Virus record (IMG/VR): IMGVR_UViG_3300031566_000045
Location: 1-54,612 of that record
Reading direction: 5' to 3' (one strand)
From: a virus
Length of the DNA stretch: 54,612 bases
Positions 16,220 to 24,210 of this stretch are shown here, piece by piece. Numbering within the stretch: position 1 is the first letter of the stretch; each line of letters opens with the position of its first letter. Both the position numbers and the translations under genes were made by a program. The notes beneath the pieces are model-generated. The model worked only from the letters and a program-made list of their open reading frames with translations, was not told where the DNA came from and did no database searches.

Positions 16220-17156
16220 CGTCGTCCTCGAGGCCGAAGTCGGCGGGGTCGAGGTGGAGCATCTCGATCAGCCGGCGCATGTTCGCTTCGCCGCTCATCG
16301 ACTGGACCGCGGTCAGCTCCATGACCTCGCGGTGCTTCCGAGCTCGGGCACCGAGATCCGGTTCGTAGCCGTTCGCCATCAGCTCGCGGGCGTAATGGAT
16401 CGGATCGACCTCCTCATCGACCACGACAGGCGTCTCACGGCCCGCTAAGGCCATCCGGTAGACCTCCTCGACGGATACCGCCGAGCGGGGCCTGAGAAGC
16501 GGCACACGGTAGATCTGCGCCAGGAACGAGAGGGCGGCGAGGTAGTCGAGCATGTGGCGCTGACTCGAGCGGCTCCCGACCATCGCCAGCTCCCACCCGT
16601 TCCGATCGGCGAAGGCCAAGGGGAGGCCGATGCCGGTCACCCGGGCGTGGGACCCGCGGTAGCCGTAGTCGTGGTCGTAGACGGTGCCCCACATCTCGAT
16701 CCGGCCCCACGCCCTCGAGATCAGCGGCGACTCGGCGGCAAGCTTGCCGGGCAGCTTGAACCCGTAGATCCCGCAGCCGTACCCCTCATGACCCGCGGCC
16801 GTCGGCGACGGGCACGCCCGGCACACGTCGCGGTCGGGATAGGTGTACCGGGCCGGGACCCCGAACGGGAACCGGATCATCCCATTCTCGACCACTTGGG
16901 GGTGATGGTCGCCGTCCGACCACGGGCACCCCGCCCGCGCCTCGCGACCCGGCTCCCACACCCCGTGGTTGTACGTCGACTGGAGCCGCGAGTCGCCACC
17001 AACCGGGAACGGGAACGCCCCGGAAGCCTCAACCGGGATCTGGCCCCACTGGACCTGCCACTGGCGGTACGCGACGAGCGGCGTCGGAACGTCGGGGATC
17101 ACGACCGAGCCGGACCCGAACGGATCCCCCTGACCGTTGAAGGCGTTGGTGCCCAT
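16209..17156 (-). CDS. CGIYG-type Cys-rich protein
   Basis: A 315-residue paralogue of the downstream gene, without membrane helices. CRACPSPTAAGHEGYGCGIY and IEMWGTVYDHDYGYRGSHAR correspond to the shared Cys and WG-V-Y-GYR blocks. The start has no ribosome site but follows TAACCT by 6 nt, which suggests a leaderless mRNA. That -10 box overlaps the stop of the gene before it. Function unknown; the paired Cys clusters suggest a metal site. Confidence 0.7.
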   Translation of the reverse strand: MGTNAFNGQGDPFGSGSVVIPDVPTPLVAYRQWQVQWGQIPVEASGAFPFPVGGDSRLQSTYNHGVWEPGREARAGCPWSDGDHHPQVVENGMIRFPFGVPARYTYPDRDVCRACPSPTAAGHEGYGCGIYGFKLPGKLAAESPLISRAWGRIEMWGTVYDHDYGYRGSHARVTGIGLPLAFADRNGWELAMVGSRSSQRHMLDYLAALSFLAQIYRVPLLRPRSAVSVEEVYRMALAGRETPVVVDEEVDPIHYARELMANGYEPDLGARARKHREVMELTAVQSMSGEANMRRLIEMLHLDPADFGLEDDDGE

Positions 17157-17165
17157 GCCGCGAGG

Positions 17166-17450
17166 TTACGCGAGGACCCGCGCCGAGATCGCTGCCATCA
17201 CGATCTCGCGCCAGCCCGAGTCCAGCTCCAGCACCTTCACCACCGGGAAGTCCCACCGGCCCTGCTGCATCGCCCAAGCGATGTCCACGATGTTCTTCTC
17301 GCCCGTGCTCAGCGCGGCGTACCGCGGCTGGGCGCTCGGCATCACCGTGAGGGCTCCGTCGGTGATCCACTCACCGATCGCCCAATGGTCGGCGAGCTCG
17401 GCGAGTACCAACCCTGCCGAGTAGTTGTCATTTCCGGGTGTCGCAGCCAT
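17166..17450 (-). CDS. Hypothetical protein, divergent from exonuclease gene
   Basis: A 94-residue protein (MAATPGNDNYSAGLVLAELA) with AGGAGGAG about 6 nt before ATG. It has Trp-rich, mixed alpha/beta composition, with no Cys pairs and no recognised domain. Its promoter carries the 19-bp palindrome and faces away from the plus-strand genes starting at 17564, so this gap is a switch point between transcription directions. Confidence 0.65.
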   Translation of the reverse strand: MAATPGNDNYSAGLVLAELADHWAIGEWITDGALTVMPSAQPRYAALSTGEKNIVDIAWAMQQGRWDFPVVKVLELDSGWREIVMAAISARVLA

Positions 17451-17481
17451 GTCGGCTCCTCCTGGTTTGGCGGTCCCGACG

Positions 17482-17502
17482 ACTGTAGCTCCGAAGGCTA
17501 CG
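17482..17502 (-). promoter_or_regulatory. Operator/promoter at divergent gap
   Basis: TGTAGCTCCGAAGGCTACG at 17484-17502. On the minus strand the arm extends to TACAGT (17482-17487), the -10 box for the 17450 gene. On the plus side CTACGGTCC near 17530 is a -10-like box for the exonuclease gene without the palindrome. Confidence 0.6.
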
Positions 17503-17563
17503 GACCCGCAACTACTCCGGGTGCGGTGCTACGGTCCACCGGCACCGATAAAGGAGACGGCGA

Positions 17564-18142
17564 ATGCCTGAAGCGAAGCACCTCCTCTGGTTTGACCTGG
17601 AGACCACCGGCACCGACGAGGCCGAGGACAAGATCCTTGAAGTCGGATCGATCCTCACCGGGGTCGACCCGCCGTTCGAAACGCTCTCCGAGTTCAGCGG
17701 GGTCGTCCACTACCCGGCGACGGTCGCTCACCTGATGAACGACTTCGTGCTCGAAATGCACACCGGGAACGGTCTGCTCGAGGCGGTCGAGCGGTCGCCG
17801 CTCTCGCTGGTCGAGGTAGAGGCGATGCTCATCGAATCGGTCCTCGTGCCGAACGGGGCGAAGCCTCACCGGGTGCTGCTGGCCGGCTCGGGCGTCTCGC
17901 ACTTCGATCGCCGGTTCGTTCACCGTCAGATGCCCACCCTCGAGGCGTGGCTCCAGTACCCGCACCTCGACGTGGGCGTCATCCGCCGCGGCCTGTGGCT
18001 CGCCGGGCGAGGCGACCTCGTCCCCGAGTCGGGCGACGGCGACCTCAAGAACCACCGGGGCCTGGACGACGCCCGCATGCACCTCGCCGAGTGGCGCGCC
18101 TACGCGGCGATGATCGACCAGTTCGTCCACCACCCGGCCTGA
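17564..18142 (+). CDS. DEDDh 3'-5' exonuclease (oligoribonuclease-like)
   Basis: A 192-residue protein with all DEDDh motifs: LLWFDLETTGTDEAED (D11 and E13), VSHFDRRFVHRQM in the middle and NHRGLDDARMHLAEW near the end. Length and the VLEMHTGNGLL segment fit oligoribonuclease, which removes 2-5-nt RNAs, but a DNA exonuclease or proofreading role is possible. AAAGGAGACGG precedes ATG. It opens the rightward gene block. Confidence 0.85.
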   Translation: MPEAKHLLWFDLETTGTDEAEDKILEVGSILTGVDPPFETLSEFSGVVHYPATVAHLMNDFVLEMHTGNGLLEAVERSPLSLVEVEAMLIESVLVPNGAKPHRVLLAGSGVSHFDRRFVHRQMPTLEAWLQYPHLDVGVIRRGLWLAGRGDLVPESGDGDLKNHRGLDDARMHLAEWRAYAAMIDQFVHHPA

Positions 18143-18176
18143 CCTCACCACAACCACAGAAAGAGGAGGACCCACC

Positions 18177-18551
18177 ATGCCAGAATCCGACCGCCAGGTT
18201 CGGCCATTCGCCGACTTCCTGGCCGATCAGCGCAACGGGCTGACGCACCTCGAGCTCGGCGACGCGCTCAACGCGTTGCTCGAGGCGGTGACCGACACCG
18301 GCAAGAGCGGGAAGATGACGCTCACGATCTCGGTGAAGCCCGAAGGGCAGATGGTGATCGTGAAGGACAAGATCGCCGTCACGCTCCCCGAGGCCGACCG
18401 CGACCCGTCGCTCTACTTCGTGGACGAGGACTGCAACCTCTCCCGCGACAACCCGATGCAACCCCGGCTGCCGCTCCGTGACGTGAGCACGCCGCCGCCA
18501 GACAAGGAAGTCGACCCCGAGACCGGGGAGATCAGGGAGGTGGGATCGTGA
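18177..18551 (+). CDS. Conserved-looking phage hypothetical protein
   Basis: A 124-residue protein, MPESDRQVRPFADFLADQRN, with GAGGAGG before ATG. The central stretch MTLTISVKPEGQMVIVKDKI predicts a beta sheet; the tail is acidic and Pro-rich. It resembles a small protein often found before DUF2303 genes in actinophages. Overlap with the next gene (GTGA) supports co-translation. No catalytic motif seen. Confidence 0.7.
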   Translation: MPESDRQVRPFADFLADQRNGLTHLELGDALNALLEAVTDTGKSGKMTLTISVKPEGQMVIVKDKIAVTLPEADRDPSLYFVDEDCNLSRDNPMQPRLPLRDVSTPPPDKEVDPETGEIREVGS

Positions 18552-19399
18552 GCGATCCGACGACGAACATCCTCGAGGCCACCGCAGGCGACGCCGCGGC
18601 CATCATCGAGCAGGCACAGAAGGCCGTCGCCCCCCGCAAGGTCGAACCGGGCGAGGTGTTCATGGTCGTCGCGAACGGCCGCACCGAGCTGGTCAACACC
18701 CTCGGCCTGGCCGCCGCCCCGCCACGCAAGACCGGCCCGGCGATCTTCTACACCCACGACTCGCTGAGCAGGTACGTCAACGAGCACGCCGGCCCCGGGT
18801 CGGCGCTCTTCGCCAACATCGAGGCGTCGAAGGTCATCGGTGTCCTCAACGGGCACGTCCCCGAGGGGGAGACCGCCGGGTGGCATGACCACACGGCGAC
18901 GCTCGCTCTGCGCCACACTCCCGAGTGGGACCGCTGGACCGCCAAGGACGGGGGTCTCATGGGCCAGCAGGAGTTCGCCGAGCACCTCGAGCTCGGCCAG
19001 CTCGAGATCGTGGAACCCGAGGCGGCGACGATGGTGGAGCTGGCACGCACCTTCGAAGCCAACACGGCGGTCGCGTTCAAGGAGGCGATCGTCCTCCAGT
19101 CGGGCGAGCGGAAGCTCATGTACGACGAGACCACCGTGGCGAAGGCCGGCCAGAAGGGCGACATCACGATCCCGAAGGAGTTCGTGATCGGGGTCGCGCC
19201 CTACGAGGGCAGCGACCGGTACCGGGTCACCTGCCAGCTCCGCTACCGGATCCGAGAGGGCCGGCTGCAGATCGGGTACGCGATGGTCCGGCCCCGCGAG
19301 GTGCTCCGGTCAGCGTTCGGTGACATCGTGACGGCGATCGAGGAAGCCACCGAGATGACGGCCTTCCACGGCACGCCGCAGCCCGGTATCAAGCTCTGA
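18548..19399 (+). CDS. DUF2303 family protein (YfdQ-like)
   Basis: A 283-residue protein with features of DUF2303: an N-terminal helix, HDHTATLALRHTPEWDRW, MGQQEFAEHLE and a C-terminal beta-rich half (YRVTCQLRYRIREGRLQIGY). The family is common in phages and of unknown biochemical role. GTG 18548 overlaps the upstream stop and has GGGAGG upstream. A hairpin follows the stop. Confidence 0.8.
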   Translation: MSDPTTNILEATAGDAAAIIEQAQKAVAPRKVEPGEVFMVVANGRTELVNTLGLAAAPPRKTGPAIFYTHDSLSRYVNEHAGPGSALFANIEASKVIGVLNGHVPEGETAGWHDHTATLALRHTPEWDRWTAKDGGLMGQQEFAEHLELGQLEIVEPEAATMVELARTFEANTAVAFKEAIVLQSGERKLMYDETTVAKAGQKGDITIPKEFVIGVAPYEGSDRYRVTCQLRYRIREGRLQIGYAMVRPREVLRSAFGDIVTAIEEATEMTAFHGTPQPGIKL

Positions 19400-19420
19400 C
19401 CTGGCGGTCAGTTGCGGCGG

Positions 19421-19450
19421 CCCCGGTGGTTCCTTCGCGGAACCCCGGGG
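19421..19450 (+). terminator. Probable terminator after DUF2303 gene
   Basis: CCCCGG-GGTTCC around TTCG and GGAACC-CCGGGG form a long hairpin with one bulged T, followed by TCGTTG. The T tract is weak, as often in actinobacterial terminators. Confidence 0.5.
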
Positions 19451-19476
19451 TCGTTGCGCGCCTACGCTCGGTTGGC

Positions 19477-20259
19477 ATGGCGGGTGGGGATGAGCTGCGT
19501 CACAAGCTCAGGGTGGGGATGGACGTAGACGGGGTGCTCTACCCGTTCGTGGACCGGTTCCGCGACTGGCTTGTCTCCCGAGGCCATGACCGGGCCGAGC
19601 TCGGCGAGCCGACGGTCTGGTCGTTCCACCGGGAGGACTGGGGCCTCACGACCGAGGAGTGGATGGCCGAGTTCGTCGCCGGGATCGAGGCGGGCGTGAT
19701 CTTCGGGCCGTCGCCGGCGATCGAGGGCGCGGTGGAAGCGATGCTGGCGATCACCTCGGCGGGCGACGAGCTGCACCTCGTCACGTCGCGCAACGTCCCG
19801 ACGGTGGAGGCGACGGCCAGGCGGTCGACGTTCGCTTGGCTCGGCGAGCTCGGGGTCCCGTTCGACTCGGTGACGGTGAGCCACGACAAGGGTGCGGTCG
19901 AGACCGACGTGTTCCTCGAGGACTCGGTCGACAACTACGAGGCGCTCGAGGCGATGGGCGAGACGGTGCCGGTCCTGTTCACTCAGCCGTACAACGGCGA
20001 CCACCCGGGGCTGCGGGTCGACAGCCACGCCGAGTTCGTGGCGCTGCTGGACGCCTTGCGCCATGACCTGCGAGAGGCCCCTGACGGCGCTGGTGCGGGC
20101 TGCGACCGGTGCGGCGGGTGGTGGACGTGGGAGCACGTCGATCTCACGCTGACGGGCGTGTGCGAGGGCGAGGCGTTGATCGTGGGCGACGCTCACCCCT
20201 ACGCCGACCTGTGGCCGGGCCGGCCCGAGGGCGATCCCGAGGACGCCAGCGACGCCTGA
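19477..20259 (+). CDS. HAD-superfamily 5'(3')-nucleotidase-like protein
   Basis: A 260-residue protein with HAD motif I (DVDGVLYPF near residue 17), motif II (LVTSRN), a lysine region (SHDKG) and motif IV (VFLEDSVDN). This resembles deoxynucleotidase-type phosphatases, which adjust nucleotide pools. A C-terminal CDRCGGWWTWEHVD segment adds one CxxC. ATG 19477 is chosen over an upstream frame extension because TACGCT lies 8 nt before it and no ribosome site is present. Confidence 0.8.
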   Translation: MAGGDELRHKLRVGMDVDGVLYPFVDRFRDWLVSRGHDRAELGEPTVWSFHREDWGLTTEEWMAEFVAGIEAGVIFGPSPAIEGAVEAMLAITSAGDELHLVTSRNVPTVEATARRSTFAWLGELGVPFDSVTVSHDKGAVETDVFLEDSVDNYEALEAMGETVPVLFTQPYNGDHPGLRVDSHAEFVALLDALRHDLREAPDGAGAGCDRCGGWWTWEHVDLTLTGVCEGEALIVGDAHPYADLWPGRPEGDPEDASDA

Positions 20260-20282
20260 TCCTCGGCGATCCCACGCCGAGC

Positions 20283-20376
20283 TGTAGCTTCTTCGGCTAC
20301 ATAGATGCTGGTCAGGGCGTTGTTCCCTCGGAACCCCTCTTTGTAGTTGACTCGGCTACAGCGGGGAAGTTACGTT
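20283..20376 (+). promoter_or_regulatory. Double-operator composite promoter of RNA B
   Basis: Two palindromes lie 40 bp apart: TGTAGCTTCTTCGGCTACA (20283-20301) and TGTAGTTGACTCGGCTACA (20342-20360). Between them (20307-20334) is the second element, GCTGGTCAGGGCGTTGTT with GTTCCCTCGGAAC. TTGACT (20347-20352), 17 bp and TTACGT (20370-20375) make the promoter. This is the only site with two operators. Confidence 0.75.
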
Positions 20377-21890
20377 GTCCTCGTAAGCAAGACGGGAAGC
20401 CCCCACAAGACCCGGGGCGAGTCGCCAGGCCGAGAGGCCGAAGCCATAAGGGCTCGAGCGGCGCAAGGTCGGCACCGGACCAACTGGTGAGACTACGAGG
20501 GCAAGCCTCGGGCAGCGGAGCAACCGCAGCCGGACACGGCGAACAAAGCAACGATCGACGCTCAAGCGGGCCTCCCGCCGGAGCGACTAACGGACGAGCC
20601 CGGCAGGGCGAGTGAGGCAAAGCGGAGCGGGTGGCGTCAGGCCAGCAGGCCAAGTCACCCCCACAGCGCACCCGAGCAACCAACGAGAACGAGCACCGCC
20701 AACCGGCGGGAGGCCCGCTTGAGCGTCGATCAGCCACCTCGAGGCGTAAGCCTCGGCGAATCGGAGCGGGATCCGAACGGCTCAACGCAGCCTCGGGGTG
20801 AAGGATTACGGGACAGCTCACCGAAGCGCCCGAGCCCGGAAAGCATGAAAGCTTTGAAGCGTCAGCGCCGGGATAGCGGGAGGAGCGCGGTGAGCTGGAA
20901 CCGACATAGGCAGCCCCGGAGCGTTGCGCCGGTTGAGGGAAACCCCCTCGGGCGAACACTCACAACGAGGCTGCCGAACAGGAGCAGAGGCCAACGCCGA
21001 CGACGCTCCGAACCGGTCGCCGGGACCGGGTGGCGCAAGCCACCGAACCCCGGCAAGCTCGCAACAACCTCGGCCAGTCGAACGACTCGCCGAGGCGCAA
21101 CAGACGGCGATGGACCTCTAGCCCACGGGAACGGTCAGTAGTACCGGGGGCTCCCACTAACCGGGTAACCGGCGGGTAAAACGGAGGCGTCGAGCTGGTG
21201 GCAGCCAGCTCGGCCAAGCCCGACGATCGAACCGCATACCCAGCCTCGGCTGGAAGCAGCGGCCACGGGGTCGGATCACTTGAACCACTCAATGACGCGC
21301 CGCCCACAACGGGCGGCCATGAGGTAGGGACCAGCCACCCGAGAGGGTGCCGGATCGCAGACCAAGCGACCGGGGAAACTGAGATAACCGCTGGCCCGAT
21401 CGAGGAGCTCCTCGGTCGGCCTCGCTGCCACGAGGAACCCTGGGCAATCGCAAGGCGAGCAGCGCCGGCCCCCTCGGGGGCAAGGCAGCGCCGCCACGGA
21501 CTAGCACCGACGAGCCGGATACGGCGAAGCGGTCGGGGGGAGACCCGCCCCCTTCTGGCAAACGACAACAAACGGGCCCGGCATCGCGACCGGGAGGGGG
21601 CCGCTCCGACTCCTCAGATAAACCCCGGAGCAGACTTCGCAACGAGCAGCAGCAGGCCTCGAGCCGAGCAGCGCCGCCAGAATCGAAACCGACCAACGAG
21701 CGAGAGAAGGTGATACGAGAACCACGCCGCCGAGTGGCGGAGCAGCGAAGCCCGAACCCGGGAATGAAGTCGCCAAGCGCGACCGCTCGGCCCCGGCGGA
21801 TGATGGGCTGCAACCACTCACTCACGCCACGGCACGGCAGCCGGAAGCGGATCGGCCCCCGAGGCCGGGACGCCCCGAGAGGGGCGGGCA

Positions 21891-21905
21891 GGGGTTCAAC
21901 TCCCC
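21891..21905 (+). other. tRNA/tmRNA T-arm-like hairpin inside RNA B
   Basis: GGGG-TTCAACT-CCCC resembles a tRNA or tmRNA T-arm, but the following CGGTGGCA has no acceptor partner nearby and no alanine-tRNA-like half is found, so it is not called tmRNA. Confidence 0.5.
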
Positions 21906-22210
21906 CCGGTGGCACTCAGCTCACTACCACGCCCGACAGGACCAAGGGCCGGGTCGGCACGCCGCAAGGCTGGGACCGACTACGAACCGCGGCCGACGGG
22001 GCCGGGGAGTGAGCACAACCTGCGAGGCGGTGACGCCGGCCGAGGTGCCGGACAAACCACCAGGGGACTCACGCGGCCCGACGCCGCCAGCCTGATCAAC
22101 TGGCGTCGAGCGGAGCACCGGACGTGAGGAACAACCGGATCGGGTTCGCAAAGCTGGGTTGCCCCCGGCGTCGCATCTCGGTCGGCGTGACCGCCTCGCC
22201 ATCACGGACC

Positions 22211-22250
22211 GCCCTCGGGGCCTTCGGGCCTCGGGGGCCTTTCGTCGTTC
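22211..22250 (+). terminator. Terminator of RNA B
   Basis: GCCCTCGGGGCC-TTCG-GGCCTCGGGGGC (22211-22238) pairs over 12 bp including two G:T pairs, with a UUCG loop, followed by CTTTCGTCGTTC. It is the strongest intrinsic terminator seen in the window. Confidence 0.85.
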
Positions 22251-22269
22251 TGGCCCGATGCTGGATGCG

Positions 22270-22290
22270 CGTAGCCTCGCAGGCTACGGT
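22270..22290 (+). promoter_or_regulatory. Operator with -10 box in its right arm
   Basis: CGTAGCCTCGCAGGCTACG (22270-22288) continues to TACGGT (22285-22290). Seven nt later is ATG 22298, so the mRNA should be leaderless. Confidence 0.7.
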
Positions 22291-22297
22291 CCCCGGC

Positions 22298-22525
22298 ATG
22301 GCTGATGAATCCACCCGGTACCGCATCGAGGTCAACGTCACCACCGTGGCCCGCTCACCCGACGGTCGCCCCGTCGCCGGTCGCCGCATCATGCGGCAGG
22401 AGTTCATGCTCCACGCCGACGACGACGACACCGCCCTCGCCCACGTCGCCGAGTACGCCGGCCGAGCCGCCGAGCAGGAACGGACCCGGCTGAAGGCGAC
22501 GGACCCGACCACGCAGATGCCGTGA
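22298..22525 (+). CDS. Small hypothetical protein, leaderless
   Basis: A 75-residue protein (MADESTRYRIEVNVTTVARS) with a predicted beta hairpin then an acidic DDDDTALAHVAEYAG helix. No ribosome site; the start follows the -10 box by 7 nt. Overlaps the next gene by GTGA. Function unknown. Confidence 0.7.
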   Translation: MADESTRYRIEVNVTTVARSPDGRPVAGRRIMRQEFMLHADDDDTALAHVAEYAGRAAEQERTRLKATDPTTQMP

Positions 22526-22749
22526 GCTGTCGGGCGGTGAGCGGCATGCGCCGCTGGGAAACGCAGTGCGACGGGTGCGGGCGACGCTTCGGCCGGTCAT
22601 CGCCGCTTGGCTGCATCCCCGCCCGCGACCTCGCCCTCGAGGCCGGATGGCGACGACCGAAGCCAGGGCTGGACGACCTCTGCCCCGACTGCCTCAAGGA
22701 ACGATCGAGTGGACAAACAGAGGTACGGTCCCCGCATGGGATCACCTGA
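22522..22749 (+). CDS. Small zinc-ribbon protein
   Basis: A 75-residue product from GTG 22522. CDGCGRRF and CPDCLKE form a four-Cys zinc ribbon about 35 residues apart. Such small ribbons in phages often bind nucleic acid or proteins. The end overlaps the leaderless start of the HNH gene. Confidence 0.65.
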   Translation: MSCRAVSGMRRWETQCDGCGRRFGRSSPLGCIPARDLALEAGWRRPKPGLDDLCPDCLKERSSGQTEVRSPHGIT

Positions 22750-23302
22750 TGGCGCAACGAAGACCGCCGCCGCCCGGATCGGATGTTCCCACGAGGAGTA
22801 CGCATCCCACCTCGAGCTCGGCGAGAAGTGGTGCGGGGGATGCGGCTGGCAACCACGCTCGGCCTTCGGCAGCGACCGCAACCGATCCGACGGCCTCGCG
22901 GCATTGTGCCGGCCGTGCCGACGCCAGCGCGCCAAGGACCGGTACGAACGGCGCGACCCGCCCGCTCCTGGCCGCCGCTATGTCACCGCCCGAGATGACG
23001 ACCGGCTGCAGGCACGAGGCCGCGTCAACCACCTCGTCAACGTCGGGGTCCTGCCCAATCCTGACGAGGTGGCGTGCTGCGACTGCGACCACCGAGGGTC
23101 CGACCGACGCCACGAATACGACCACTTCCTCGGCTACGCGCCAGAGCACCACGAAGCCGTAGAGGCTGTCTGCACGAAGTGTCATCACGCCCGAGAACGG
23201 GCACGGCAGCCGCGCGAGCGACGCCGCGACGAGCGGGGAAGGTTCGCGCCTAGCCCCGCAGATGGAGGTGAGGGAAACCGTGGGAGAGAACACAGCAATT
23301 GA
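22736..23302 (+). CDS. HNH-endonuclease-like protein with N-terminal zinc ribbon
   Basis: A 188-residue protein. CGGCGWQPRSAFGSDRNRSD and CRPCRRQRAKDRYERR form the N-terminal ribbon typical of actinophage HNH enzymes. CCDCDHRGSDRRHEYDHFLG and EAVCTKCHHARER carry the HNH core (H-D-H with two Cys pairs). It could be a homing-type nuclease or a packaging-associated HNH, but it is far from terminase. ATG 22736 follows TACGGT by 6 nt and overlaps the previous gene. Confidence 0.8.
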   Translation: MGSPDGATKTAAARIGCSHEEYASHLELGEKWCGGCGWQPRSAFGSDRNRSDGLAALCRPCRRQRAKDRYERRDPPAPGRRYVTARDDDRLQARGRVNHLVNVGVLPNPDEVACCDCDHRGSDRRHEYDHFLGYAPEHHEAVEAVCTKCHHARERARQPRERRRDERGRFAPSPADGGEGNRGREHSN

Positions 23303-24210
23303 GTGGGCTGACCACACATTTCAACCCGTGGTGGGGCTGCACTCGGGTCTCGCCGGCGTGCCAGCACTGCTACGCCGAAACGCTCGCGCACCGGTTCGGG
23401 ACCGAGTGGGGGAAGAACGCCGACCGGAAGTTCTTCGGCGACAAGCACTGGAACGACCCTCGGCGGTGGGATCGGGCCGCGGCGAAGGCCGGGGTGCGCC
23501 AGCGGGTGTTCTGCGCGTCGATGGCCGACGTGTTCGAAGACCGGCCCGAGCTCGCCGAGCATCGGGAACGGCTGTGGGAGCTGATCGCCGAGACCCCGAA
23601 CCTCGACTGGCTGCTGCTCACCAAGCGCCCCGAGAACGTGCTGGGGATGGTCCCCGACCGGTGGATCAACTACGCCTGCCCGACCTGCCGGGCGTCGTTC
23701 TCGCTTCCGCTCGGGATGACCTGCGACGACCATCGGCCCGAGCTCGGGTGGCCGTCGAACGCGTGGGTTGGGACGACCGTCGAGAACCAGGAGTGCGCCG
23801 ACACCCGGATCCCGGCGCTGCTCGAGGTGCCCGCCCCGGTGAGGTTCTTGTCCTGCGAGCCGCTCCTCGAGGCGGTCGACCTCGGCCCCTGGCTGCGCCG
23901 GATCTCCGACGAGGCCCGCGCCGAGTCGGAGTACGAGTGGTCGCGCAACCGGATCGGGTGGGTCATCGCTGGCGGCGAGTCGGGCACCTCAGCGCGGCCG
24001 ATGAACCCCGACTGGCCGCGCCGGATCCGTGACGCCTGCGTCCAGTGGTCGGTGCCGTTCCTGTTCAAGCAGTGGGGCGAGTGGAGACCGATCGACGGCG
24101 ACGAGGCCGACGAGTACTCCCCTCTCGGCGTGATCCGGGTCGGGAAGAAGGAAGCCGGCCGCGAGCTGGACGGGCGCACATGGGATGAGCTCCCTATCCT
24201 GGCCCCGTGA
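23280..24210 (+). CDS. Gp37/Gp68 (DUF5131)-like protein, interrupted by a +1 frameshift
   Basis: The family hallmark NTAIEWADHTFNPWWGC is encoded here in two frames. GTG 23280 (GGAGG upstream) reads VGENTAIEWADHTF to TTT 23319-23321; then one extra base is needed to enter the frame FNPWWGCTRVSPACQHCYAE, which continues 300 residues to 24210. TTT-C would let the Phe tRNA slip from UUU to UUC. CTRVSPACQHCYAE is the radical-SAM-like Cys cluster of the family; SCEPLLEAVD and VIAGGESGTSARPMNPDW are also typical. Alternatives are a sequencing error, a degenerate gene, or initiation at TTG 23299 in the second frame without the N-terminal motif. Function of the family is not established. Confidence 0.75.

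Larger units (their letters stand above)
20377..22250 (+). ncRNA. Candidate giant structured RNA B (about 1.9 kb)
   Basis: The block contains only fortuitous frames. The plus strand is rich in A and poor in T between G+C helices, a common signature of structured RNA. Perfect hairpins with GNRA-type loops recur: CGAGGC-GTAA-GCCTCG (20740-20755), GGTGGC-GCAA-GCCACC (21029-21044), CACCC-GAGA-GGGTG (21336-21349), CGCCCC-GAGA-GGGGCG (21871-21886). The start near 20378-20382 coincides with the sequence shared with RNA A, and CGGGAAGCCCCCACA lies at 20393-20407. A T-arm-like hairpin at 21891-21905 reads GGGG-TTCAACT-CCCC. A strong terminator ends it. GOLLD, ROOL or an unnamed class are candidates. 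Confidence 0.7.

Noticed and set aside
21850-21920. tmRNA 3' end
   Set aside because: Only the T-arm resembles tmRNA; no acceptor partner, tag frame or alanine-type G:U start was found.
20390-22130. Protein-coding frames in the RNA B block
   Set aside because: Same reasons as RNA A; hairpins and composition favour RNA, and no frame continues across the region.
20377-22250. Group II intron
   Set aside because: No domain V-like hairpin with its AGC/CGT triad, no reverse transcriptase frame, and flanks are a promoter and a terminator rather than exons.
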